Source of the DNA: Aliiruegeria lutimaris
Lineage (GTDB): Bacteria; Pseudomonadota; Alphaproteobacteria; Rhodobacterales; Rhodobacteraceae
DNA: 36,792 nucleotides
Direction of reading: 5' to 3'
NCBI RefSeq assembly: GCF_900099935.1
Contig: NZ_FNEK01000052.1
Span: forward strand, 1-36,792
Below the pieces are notes generated by a model. That model worked only from the letters and a program-made list of their open reading frames with translations. It was not told the DNA's origin and made no database searches. A program made the translations under genes and the position numbers. Below, piece by piece: positions 24,912 through 32,831 of the stretch; position 1 is the first letter of the stretch, and the number at the start of each line of letters is the position of its first letter.

Positions 24912-25853
24912 ATGTCCGACGCGCAACTCCTGTCCTTCGCGGCCCATGGCAATGGCCCCTGCTTCGTCCGCGTGACCGAGGTCTGGGTTCTTGACGAGAC
25001 CGGCACCAGGCTGGTGCTGAAAGATGGCCTCTATGGCGATCTGGAAAATTTCGCCAAGGTCTCCGGCAACGAGAGCTTCGCCTTTGGCGAGGGCCTGCCC
25101 GGCAAGGCCTGGGCAGAGGCTCGCCCGGTGGTGCTCAAGGGCTTCCAAGGCTCCTACTTCAAGCGCACAGAAGCCGCAGAAGCGGCCGGCCTGACCGCCG
25201 GCATCGCGCTCCCGGTCTTCGCAGGCGAAGATCTCAAGGGCGTCGTCACCTTCTTCTTCGGCGATGACGCGGAACATGTCGGCGCGGTGGAGGTCTGGGC
25301 CAGCGCCGGTGAACGCTCCGACCCGCTCAAGCTCGAAGACGGCTATTTCGGCACCGCCGAGCATTTCGGCTGGATCTCGCGCCACACCGAATTCCCGCAC
25401 GGTCAGGGCCTGCCCGGTCAAGCATGGGCCAGCGGGCGCGCCGTGCTCTTCGAGGATCTCGGCGCCTCGCACAAGTTCCTGCGCGCCGAAAGCGCCGCCA
25501 AGGCGGGCATGACCGCCGGTCTCGGCCTTCCGATCTCCGCCCCCAACCCGGCCCCGCATGTAGTCACGCTTCTCTCCGCGCTAGATACACCCATCGCCCG
25601 GCGTTTCGAGATCTGGGAGGGCAGTGCCGGGGCCGGTTTCATCCGCATCGCCGGTGCCGATGAGCATGGCAATCCCCTGCCCGAACAACAGGACGTATCG
25701 CGCTTCGAAACCGGCGCAGGCGTGCTCGGAACCGTCGCCGCGACCGCTATTCCCGCCGCCGTCGAAATGACCTCCAGCGCCGGCTCCGCCGTCGTCGCCC
25801 TGCCGATCCTGTCTGATGGCAAGGTGGTGCAGATCGCCGCCTGGTATTTTTGA
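24912..25853 (+). CDS. Tandem GAF-domain protein of unknown function
   Basis: This 313-residue protein begins one base after the nrtCD stop. It contains two clear repeats and a partial third of a GAF-like domain. Repeat 1 has FAFGEGLPGKAWAEARPVVL and AAGLTAGIALPVF; repeat 2 has FPHGQGLPGQAWASGRAVLF and KAGMTAGLGLPIS; the last part has a shorter FETGAGVLGTVA and SAVVALPIL. There is no catalytic, kinase or DNA-binding domain, no signal peptide and no membrane helix, so it looks like a soluble sensor or adaptor. Its fixed place between transporter and globin genes suggests a function in nitrate uptake or redox sensing, but I know of no assigned role. Confidence 0.85.
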   Translation: MSDAQLLSFAAHGNGPCFVRVTEVWVLDETGTRLVLKDGLYGDLENFAKVSGNESFAFGEGLPGKAWAEARPVVLKGFQGSYFKRTEAAEAAGLTAGIALPVFAGEDLKGVVTFFFGDDAEHVGAVEVWASAGERSDPLKLEDGYFGTAEHFGWISRHTEFPHGQGLPGQAWASGRAVLFEDLGASHKFLRAESAAKAGMTAGLGLPISAPNPAPHVVTLLSALDTPIARRFEIWEGSAGAGFIRIAGADEHGNPLPEQQDVSRFETGAGVLGTVAATAIPAAVEMTSSAGSAVVALPILSDGKVVQIAAWYF

Positions 25854-25864
25854 GGACACCGGAC

Positions 25865-26287
25865 ATGAACAAACCCCAGATCACCCTTATTCAGGATAGC
25901 TTCGCCAAAATCGTGCCGATCAGGCAGCAGGCCGGCGAAATCTTCTACTCGAAGCTCTTCGAGATCGCCCCAGAGGTCCGCCCGCTCTTCAAGGAGGACG
26001 TGACCGAGCAGGCCGGCAAACTGATGACCATGCTCGGCACCGTCGTGAACGGCTTGCGCGACCTCGAAAAGATCGTCCCCATTGCCCAGAAAATGGCCGT
26101 CGATCATGTCCAGTACGGCGTGAAGACTGCCCATTACGAGCCGGTCGGCACCGCGCTGATTGCCACGCTCGAAGCCGGTCTCGGCGATGATTTTACTCTC
26201 GAGACCCGCGAAGCCTGGGTCGACGCCTACACGGTTCTGTCGAACGTCATGATCGACGCCGCCGAAGGTCAAGGAGCCTCCGAATGA
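25865..26287 (+). CDS. Single-domain bacterial globin (Vitreoscilla-type)
   Basis: A 140-residue globin without a reductase domain. It aligns along its length with Vitreoscilla haemoglobin. The proximal heme histidine is in VDHVQYGVKTAHY (His81), a Tyr and Glu that tune it follow in the G and H helices, and the distal position is Gln49 in TEQAGK, as in VHb. Single-domain globins in nitrate-assimilation operons, such as Bradyrhizobium Bjgb, have been linked to nitric-oxide protection, which is the likely job here. AGGA lies upstream of ATG 25865; the stop overlaps the nirB start. Confidence 0.9.
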   Translation: MNKPQITLIQDSFAKIVPIRQQAGEIFYSKLFEIAPEVRPLFKEDVTEQAGKLMTMLGTVVNGLRDLEKIVPIAQKMAVDHVQYGVKTAHYEPVGTALIATLEAGLGDDFTLETREAWVDAYTVLSNVMIDAAEGQGASE

Positions 26288-28731
26288 GCAAGAAGAAACT
26301 CGTCGTCATCGGCGCAGGCATGGCCTCCGGCCGGGCACTGGAGCACCTTTTCGCCGCCGATCCGGACGGTTGGGACGTGACGCTCTTCAATGCAGAGCCG
26401 CGCGGCAACTACAACCGCATCATGCTATCGCCGGTGCTCTCAGGCGAAAAGGAATTCCCCGAGATCGTCACCCATGATGATGCCTGGTATGAAAAACATG
26501 GCGTAACCTGCCGTTTCGGCGAGAAAGTTACGAAGATCAACCGCGCCGCGAAAACCGTCTCCGGGGAGGAAGGGGAGCCGGTGGCCTATGACAAGCTGCT
26601 TGTCGCCACCGGCTCCAACCCCTTCATCATCCCGCTGCCCGGCCACGATCTCGACGGCGTCATCGCCTATCGCGACCTCGAGGACACCAACGCCATGATC
26701 GAAGCCGCCGCTGCCCCCGGCAGCAAGGCGGTCGTGATTGGCGGCGGGCTGCTCGGGCTCGAAGCCGCCGCCGGCCTCAAGCTGCGCGGCATGGACGTGA
26801 CCGTCGTCCACCTCATGGGCCACCTCATGGAGCGCCAGCTTGACGTGGCCGCCGGCTACCTTCTGCGCAAGGCGCTTCTGGACCGGGGCATCAAGGTGTT
26901 GTGCTCCGCAAATTCAAAAGAAATCATCGGCGTAGCCGGCAAAGTTAAAGCGCTGATGCTTGAAGACGGCACCGAGTTGCCCTGCGACATCCTCGTCATG
27001 GCCGTGGGCATCCGTCCCAATACCGGGCTTGCCGCCGAGGCTGGCCTCGCCACGGGCCGCGGCATCCATGTTGACGACCACATGCTGACCTCCGACCCCG
27101 ACGTGCTCGCCGTGGGCGAATGCGTCGAACATAACGGCGCCGTCTTCGGCCTCGTGGCCCCGCTCTATGACCAGGCCAAGGTCGTGGCGCAGACCCTGGT
27201 TGGCCAGACGGCCCATTTCGTGCCCAAGGAGGTTTCGACCAAGCTCAAGGTCACCGGCTGCGACCTCTTCTCCGCCGGCGATTTCGAGGCGGGCGAGGAT
27301 CGCGAGGACATCGTCTTCCGCGACCCCGGCCGCGGCGTCTACAAGCGCCTGATCATCAAGGATAACAGGATCATCGGTGCCGTCATGTATGGCGACACCG
27401 CCGACGCGAGCTGGTTCTTCGGCCTGATGAAGGACGAAGAAGACATCTCGGAGATGCGCGAGACCCTCATCTTCGGCCCCGCCTTCCAGGGGGGCAACAC
27501 ACTGGACCCTATGGCGGCCGTTGCAGCCTTGCCGGCTGACGCAGAAATCTGTGGTTGCAACGGCGTTTCCAAGGGCGACATCGTTGCCGCCATCGAAGGC
27601 GGGGCCACTGACCTTGCCGCCGTCCGCGCCGTGACCAAGGCGTCGGGATCCTGCGGCACCTGCACCGGGCTGGTCGAACAGGTCATGGGCGTCACGCTGG
27701 GCGACGATTTCGTCCTGCCCGCGGCACGGGGCATCTGCGGCTGCACCGAGCACAGCCACGAAGACGTCCGCCGCCTGATCAAGAGCCAGGAGCTGAAGAG
27801 CCAAGCCGCCGTCTGGCAGGAACTCGGCTGGAAGACGAAAGATGGCTGCCATGTCTGCCGCCCGGCAATCAACTATTACCTTCTGGCCGACTGGCCGCTG
27901 GAATACCGCGACGACCCGCAATCGCGCTTCATCAACGAGCGCAAGCACGCCAACATCCAGAAAGACGGCACCTTCTCCGTCGTCCCGCGCATGTTCGGCG
28001 GCATGACCACTTCCGACGAGTTGCGCGCCATCGCCGATGCGGCGGACAAGTACAACGTCCCCACGATCCACGTCACCGGCGGCCAGCGAATCGACCTGCT
28101 TGGCGTCAAGGGCGAGGACCTGCCCGCCATCTGGGCCGATCTAAACAAGGCAGGCATGGTCTCCGGCCACGCCTATTCCAAGGGCCTGCGCACGGTCAAA
28201 ACCTGCGTCGGCAAGGAGCACTGCCGCTTCGGCACGCAGGACAGCTCCGGCCTCGGCATCAAGCTCGAACAGAAACTCTGGGGCGCATGGTCGCCGCATA
28301 AATTCAAGCTCGCCGTCTCCGGTTGCCCCCGCAACTGCGCCGAGGCCACCTGCAAGGATCTGGGCGTTGTCTGCGTCGACAGCGGCTACCAGGTCGGCGT
28401 CGGCGGGGCCGCGGGCATGGATGTGCGCGAAACCGACCTTCTGGCGCAGCTTCCGACCGAACAGGAGGCCATCGACGTCACCGTGGCCTTCTACCAGCTC
28501 TACCGTGAGAACGCGAAATACCTCGACCGGCCCTATAAATGGATCGACAAGGTCGGTCTGGACTGGGTCAAGGAACGCGTCATCGACGACCTGGAAAACC
28601 GCAAGGCCCTGATCGAGCGTTTTGAACTCTCCCAGACCATCTACCAGAAGGACCCCTGGGCCGAGCACGCCAGGGAACGCGCCGAAACCTACCGGCCGCT
28701 CGCCGACCTGAACCTGCAGGCTGCCGAGTAA
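26284..28731 (+). CDS. nirB: Assimilatory nitrite reductase, large subunit
   Basis: The 815-residue flavo-siroheme enzyme reduces nitrite to ammonium with six electrons from NAD(P)H. Domain order is as expected. An FAD-binding start (VVIGAGMASGRALEHL) and an NAD(P) site (VVIGGGLLGLEAAAG) come first. Two BFD-like [2Fe-2S] regions follow at about 422-470 (CGCNGVSKGD, CGTCTGLV) and 485-535 (ICGCTEHSHED, GCHVCRP). Then come the sulfite/nitrite reductase domains, with the [4Fe-4S]-siroheme ligands in CVGKEHC (Cys641, Cys647) and GCPRNCAE (Cys681, Cys685). AAGGAG precedes the start. The equivalent gene is called nasB in Paracoccus. Confidence 0.96.
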   Translation: MSKKKLVVIGAGMASGRALEHLFAADPDGWDVTLFNAEPRGNYNRIMLSPVLSGEKEFPEIVTHDDAWYEKHGVTCRFGEKVTKINRAAKTVSGEEGEPVAYDKLLVATGSNPFIIPLPGHDLDGVIAYRDLEDTNAMIEAAAAPGSKAVVIGGGLLGLEAAAGLKLRGMDVTVVHLMGHLMERQLDVAAGYLLRKALLDRGIKVLCSANSKEIIGVAGKVKALMLEDGTELPCDILVMAVGIRPNTGLAAEAGLATGRGIHVDDHMLTSDPDVLAVGECVEHNGAVFGLVAPLYDQAKVVAQTLVGQTAHFVPKEVSTKLKVTGCDLFSAGDFEAGEDREDIVFRDPGRGVYKRLIIKDNRIIGAVMYGDTADASWFFGLMKDEEDISEMRETLIFGPAFQGGNTLDPMAAVAALPADAEICGCNGVSKGDIVAAIEGGATDLAAVRAVTKASGSCGTCTGLVEQVMGVTLGDDFVLPAARGICGCTEHSHEDVRRLIKSQELKSQAAVWQELGWKTKDGCHVCRPAINYYLLADWPLEYRDDPQSRFINERKHANIQKDGTFSVVPRMFGGMTTSDELRAIADAADKYNVPTIHVTGGQRIDLLGVKGEDLPAIWADLNKAGMVSGHAYSKGLRTVKTCVGKEHCRFGTQDSSGLGIKLEQKLWGAWSPHKFKLAVSGCPRNCAEATCKDLGVVCVDSGYQVGVGGAAGMDVRETDLLAQLPTEQEAIDVTVAFYQLYRENAKYLDRPYKWIDKVGLDWVKERVIDDLENRKALIERFELSQTIYQKDPWAEHARERAETYRPLADLNLQAAE

Positions 28732-28744
28732 TCATCCTCTTTCC

Positions 28745-28793
28745 ACAAATATCCCGGGGGAGTCGCGGCCTGCCGCGACAGGGGCAGCGCCCC
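28745..28793 (+). repeat. Intergenic hairpin repeat, copy 3, between nirB and nirD
   Basis: This single-sided copy carries the core CAAATATCCCGGGGG, then a perfect 7-bp hairpin GTCGCGG/CCGCGAC (28762-28779) and a GGGGC/GCCCC hairpin (28781-28793). It matches the right halves of the copies at 2795 and 6746. Its place inside an operon, 30 bases before nirD, is unusual. Confidence 0.7.
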
Positions 28794-28822
28794 CTCCCCG
28801 GTCCCCACCAAGGAACCGAACC

Positions 28823-29158
28823 ATGACCACCTGGATCGATATCGGCGCCCTCGACGACATCCCCGCCCGCGGCGCCCGCGTGGTGAAAACCGCCTTCGGC
28901 TGCGTCGCCATCTTCCGCACCGGCGAAGACCAGGTCTTCGCCCTCGAGGACCGCTGCCCGCACAAGGGCGGCCCGCTCTCCGAAGGCATTGTGCATGGGC
29001 AAAGCGTCACATGCCCTCTGCATAACTGGGTCTTCAACCTCGAAACCGGCCTCGCCCAGGGCTCCGACGAGGGCGCGGTCCCCACTTACCCCGCCCGCAT
29101 CGAACAGGGCCGCATCCTGCTCGACGCCGCCCAACTCGAGAACCGGAGCGCCGCGTGA
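28823..29158 (+). CDS. nirD: Assimilatory nitrite reductase, small subunit (Rieske type)
   Basis: NirD is the 111-residue Rieske-fold partner of NirB. The cluster-binding motifs are complete: CPHKGG (Cys45, His47) and CPLHNW (Cys64, His67), so it should hold a [2Fe-2S] cluster; many enterobacterial NirD proteins lack these residues, whereas alphaproteobacterial NasG-type ones keep them. It starts 91 bases after nirB, across the hairpin repeat, with AAGGA upstream. Its TGA overlaps the nasA start. Confidence 0.94.
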   Translation: MTTWIDIGALDDIPARGARVVKTAFGCVAIFRTGEDQVFALEDRCPHKGGPLSEGIVHGQSVTCPLHNWVFNLETGLAQGSDEGAVPTYPARIEQGRILLDAAQLENRSAA

Positions 29159-31833
29159 TGATGGACGGCGCCACCCGCCCCGCAAAGCTGCTGCAGGTCG
29201 AGGGGCGCCTCGCCACCTGCACGACCTGCCCCTATTGCGGGGTCGGCTGTGGCGTCAATGCCGTCCCGGACGGCATGGGCGGGCTGACCATAACCGCCGA
29301 CAAGACCCACCCGGCCAATGCGGGCCGGCTCTGTTCCAAGGGCACCGCGCTCGGCGAGACAACCGGTCTCGAAGACCGTCTGCTCACCCCACGAATCCAT
29401 GGCCGCGAGGCCAACTGGTCCGACGCGCTCGACCTCGTGGCGGCAAAATTCCGCGAGACGATCGAGAAGCACGGCCCCGACAGCGTTGCCTTCTACGTCT
29501 CCGGCCAGCTTCTGACCGAGGATTACTACGTCGCCAACAAGCTGATGAAAGGCTTCATCGGCTCGGCCAATATCGACACCAATTCGCGCCTTTGCATGGC
29601 CTCCTCAGTGGCCGGCCACCGCCGCGCCTTTGGCACCGATACCGTGCCCGGCCTCTACGAGGATCTCGAACAGGCCGACCTTGTGGTGCTCACCGGCTCC
29701 AACCTCGCCTGGTGCCACCCGGTGCTGTTCCAGCGTCTCGTTGCGGCGAAAAAGGCCAATCCCGCGCTTAAGGTGGTCAATATCGACCCCCGTCGCACCG
29801 CCACCTCCGAGCTGGCCGACCTCCACCTCGCCATCGCACCCGGCGGAGATGTCGCGCTTTTCAACGCGCTGCTCGCCCATCTCGCCGATACCGGCCGGCT
29901 CGAGCGCGCCTATATCGCGGCTCATGTGAACGGCCTCGACGAGGCGCTGGCCGCTGCCCGCGCCGACGATCCCGCCGCCTCCGGTCTGAGCGAAGAGGAA
30001 ATCGCCACCTTCCTCACCCTGTGGGCAAGCACGGAGAGGGTCGTCACGGTCTATTCCCAAGGCGTCAACCAGTCCTCCTCCGGCACGGACAAGGTCAACG
30101 CGATCCTCAATTGCCACCTGGCAACGGGCCGCATCGGCCGCCCCGGCACGGGTCCCTTCTCCGTCACCGGCCAGCCCAACGCCATGGGCGGGCGCGAGGT
30201 TGGGGGGCTTGCCAACATGCTCGCTTGCCATCTCGATATCGAGAACGCCGAGCACCGCGCGGCGGTCAAGGAATTCTGGGACGCCCCCGCCATGCCCGAG
30301 GGTCCCGGCCTCAAGGCAGTGGACCTGTTCCGCGCCGTCGAGGAAGGCCGGATCAAGGCGCTCTGGATCATTTGCACCAACCCCGCCGTCTCCATGCCCG
30401 AGGCCGACCGCGTCGCTACCGCGATCAAGGACTGCGAGTTCACCGTGGTCTCCGACCTGACAGCCGAGACCGACACCGCCCGCCTCGCCGACGTTCTGCT
30501 GCCCGCTACTGGCTGGGCGGAAAAGGACGGCACGGTAACCAATTCGGAGCGCTGCATATCGCGCCAGCGCGCGATTCTGCCCGCGCCGGGGGCCGCGCGC
30601 CATGACTGGCGCATCATCTGTGATGTCGCCGAGCGCATGGGCTTCGGCGCCGCGTTCGATTTCACTTCCCCCGCAGAGATCTTCCGCGAATATGCCGCGC
30701 TCTCGGGCGTGGCAGGCCGGCTTGGCCTCGATTTCGACATCTCGGATCTGAGCGACCTGTCAGACCGCGACTACGACGCGCTCGAACCCTTCCACTGGCC
30801 ACGGGCCGGCACGCGCCAGGGCGGACGCTTCTTTGCGGAGGGCGGCTTCTACCATGCCGACGGCAAGGCGAGACTGCTCGCCGTCACCCATCGCGCCCCG
30901 GCCTCGGTGCCCTGCGCCGAGTATCCGTTCCGCCTCAATACCGGCCGCGTGCGCGATCATTGGCACACGATGACCCGCACCGCGAAATCGCCGCGGCTGA
31001 GCCAGCACATCGCCGAACCTTATCTCGAGATCCACCCCGCCGATGCCGCCGATCTGGGTCTCGCCCCGGCCTCCATCGCCGAGGTGACAAGCCGCCAAGG
31101 CCGCGTCCTGCTGCGGGTGCTGATCTCCGAGCGGGTCCAGCGGGGCCAGGTCTTCGCGCCCATGCACTGGACCGGCGAAACCGCGCCCTGCGGCCGCGTC
31201 GATGCGCTGGTCGCCGCCAATACGGACCCCCTGTCCGGCCAGCCGGAGAGCAAGGCCTCCACGGTTGCCATCCGTCCGATGGAGGCTTCCTGGTACGGCT
31301 TCGCGCTCTCGACCGGCGAATTCTGGCCCCAGACCGATTATTGGGCCCGCGCCCGCACGCGCGGTGGCTGGCGGGCCGAGCTTGCCTCGGCCGCCCTGCC
31401 AACCGATTGGGAAGACGCTGCACGGACGCTTTTCGGCCTTGGCACGGAGGCAAGGGCGGTCACCATGATCGACCCCGCCCACGGCGCCGCGCGCCTCGCC
31501 TTCCTCGAAGAAGGCCGGCTCGTCGCCGCGCTCTTTGCCGGGCCCGCGCCGGTCGGTGTTTCGCGCAGCTACCTTGCCGGCATGATCGGGGACGAGGCCG
31601 GCGCCGAGATCCTCTCCGGCCGCCCCGGCGCCGAGCGCCCCGATCCCGGCGCCACGGTCTGCGCCTGTTTCGATGTCGGCCAGACCACGATCCTCGAAGC
31701 GATCCGCAGCCAGCGGTTGACCAGCGTCGAGCAGATCGGCGCGGCGCTTCAGGCCGGCTCCAATTGCGGCTCCTGCAAGCCCGAACTTCAGGCCCTGCTC
31801 GCCGCCGCCACAACGCCCGTGGCCGCGGAATGA
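29158..31833 (+). CDS. nasA: Assimilatory nitrate reductase, catalytic subunit
   Basis: This 891-residue cytoplasmic enzyme reduces nitrate to nitrite. The N-terminal [4Fe-4S] cluster is bound by CPYCGVGC (Cys24, Cys27, Cys31) and the later CSKG. Molybdopterin blocks follow, including QLLTEDYYVANKLMKGFIG, GSANIDTNSRLCMASSV and the C-terminal MoCo region near CRVD-type GRVDALVA. A C-terminal BFD-like [2Fe-2S] domain (VCACFDVGQT near 835, NCGSCKPEL near 870) is retained, as in Klebsiella NasA. ATG at 29158 overlaps the nirD stop by one base. In some related organisms this gene is called nasC. The electron donor is probably ferredoxin or shared NADH-linked input. Confidence 0.95.
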   Translation: MMDGATRPAKLLQVEGRLATCTTCPYCGVGCGVNAVPDGMGGLTITADKTHPANAGRLCSKGTALGETTGLEDRLLTPRIHGREANWSDALDLVAAKFRETIEKHGPDSVAFYVSGQLLTEDYYVANKLMKGFIGSANIDTNSRLCMASSVAGHRRAFGTDTVPGLYEDLEQADLVVLTGSNLAWCHPVLFQRLVAAKKANPALKVVNIDPRRTATSELADLHLAIAPGGDVALFNALLAHLADTGRLERAYIAAHVNGLDEALAAARADDPAASGLSEEEIATFLTLWASTERVVTVYSQGVNQSSSGTDKVNAILNCHLATGRIGRPGTGPFSVTGQPNAMGGREVGGLANMLACHLDIENAEHRAAVKEFWDAPAMPEGPGLKAVDLFRAVEEGRIKALWIICTNPAVSMPEADRVATAIKDCEFTVVSDLTAETDTARLADVLLPATGWAEKDGTVTNSERCISRQRAILPAPGAARHDWRIICDVAERMGFGAAFDFTSPAEIFREYAALSGVAGRLGLDFDISDLSDLSDRDYDALEPFHWPRAGTRQGGRFFAEGGFYHADGKARLLAVTHRAPASVPCAEYPFRLNTGRVRDHWHTMTRTAKSPRLSQHIAEPYLEIHPADAADLGLAPASIAEVTSRQGRVLLRVLISERVQRGQVFAPMHWTGETAPCGRVDALVAANTDPLSGQPESKASTVAIRPMEASWYGFALSTGEFWPQTDYWARARTRGGWRAELASAALPTDWEDAARTLFGLGTEARAVTMIDPAHGAARLAFLEEGRLVAALFAGPAPVGVSRSYLAGMIGDEAGAEILSGRPGAERPDPGATVCACFDVGQTTILEAIRSQRLTSVEQIGAALQAGSNCGSCKPELQALLAAATTPVAAE

Positions 31834-31886
31834 GCCTGCGGGAATATGTCCGCGCCATGGGGCGTGGTCCCAGCCGGGGCCGGTAA
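31830..31886 (+). other. Nonsense-interrupted original start of the TrpD2-like gene
   Basis: ATG at 31830 overlaps the nasA stop in ATGA and opens an 18-codon frame (SLREYVRAMGRGPSRGR) that ends in TAA at 31884-31886. The same frame then continues as LSAAEAEDAMAQIL into the next gene. The peptide matches the usual N-terminus of TrpD2-like proteins. A TCA codon mutated to TAA would explain it. Confidence 0.75.
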
Positions 31887-31913
31887 CTGAGCGCGGCGGA
31901 GGCCGAAGACGCG

Positions 31914-32831
31914 ATGGCGCAGATCCTCGCTGGAACCGCCGCCCCCGAGGCCGTTGGGGCGCTGCTGATGCTCATGCGCTATCGCGGCGAGACGCCGGAA
32001 GAGCTGGCCGGTTTCACCCTTGCGCTTCGCGCCGCCCTGCCCGACTGGCCCGGCCTGCCGCCCGCGCTGGACTGGCCGAGCTTCGCCGCCGGGCGTACGC
32101 GCGGCCTGCCCTGGTTCCTGCTCTCGGCACGCCTGCTGGCCGAGGCCGGACACCCGGTGTTGCTGCATGGCTGGAACGCGCACCAGGCCGTTGCCGCCTC
32201 TGTCACAGCCGCCCTGCCCCACGCAGGCATCGGGCAGGCGACGAGCCTCGACGACGCCGCGCGGATCATCGCTGAGACAGGCATCGCCTATCTCTCGCTC
32301 TCAGATTACGCGCCGCGCGCGCTCGACCTGCTGCAATTGCGCGACGTGCTCGGCCTGCGCTCGACGGTCAACACCGTGCTGCGGCTGGTCAACCCTGCCG
32401 GGGCCCTGACCTCTGTGCAGGGCGTCTTCCACCCGCCCTACCTGGCGCTGCAATCGGAAGCCGCGTTGATGCTCGGGCTACAGAGGTCCTGCGTGATCAA
32501 GGGCGGCGGCGGCGAGTTCGAGCGCAACCCGGCCAAAGCCATGCCGCTCTCGGGCATTTGCGCCGGCGCGCTGCGAAAAGGGACAGCCCCTGCCCTGCTC
32601 GGTGAAACCCATGCACGCCTCGCCGACGGGCCACAGCTTTCCACCTCGCCGGCGGCGCTTTCTGCGCTATGGTCCGGAGAGGCGGAGGACAGTTTCGCAG
32701 AAGCTATCGTGACCGGCACCGCCGCCCTCGCCCTGCTGAGCATGGGCACCGCCGCAACATCCGCCGAGGCCGACGCACAGGCCCGCGTACTCTGGTCCGC
32801 CCGAACGCCTGTAATGGAAAGGATCGCGTAG
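31914..32831 (+). CDS. TrpD2/YbiB-like glycosyltransferase family 3 protein, 5' end interrupted
   Basis: The 305-residue frame encodes an anthranilate-phosphoribosyltransferase-like fold. The N-terminal helical part retains GALLMLMRYRGETPEELAGF, and later blocks are LLHGWNAHQAV, LRDVLGLRSTVNTVLRLVNP and CVIKGGGGEFERNP. Family members such as YbiB bind nucleic acid rather than act as true TrpD. The first 28 expected residues lie upstream in the same frame but are cut off by TAA at 31884. Translation may reinitiate at ATG 31914 (GGAGG eleven bases before it), giving a shortened protein, or the gene may be dead. Its stop overlaps the next gene by one base, so it was built into the nitrate operon. 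Its role there is unknown. Confidence 0.8.
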   Translation: MAQILAGTAAPEAVGALLMLMRYRGETPEELAGFTLALRAALPDWPGLPPALDWPSFAAGRTRGLPWFLLSARLLAEAGHPVLLHGWNAHQAVAASVTAALPHAGIGQATSLDDAARIIAETGIAYLSLSDYAPRALDLLQLRDVLGLRSTVNTVLRLVNPAGALTSVQGVFHPPYLALQSEAALMLGLQRSCVIKGGGGEFERNPAKAMPLSGICAGALRKGTAPALLGETHARLADGPQLSTSPAALSALWSGEAEDSFAEAIVTGTAALALLSMGTAATSAEADAQARVLWSARTPVMERIA

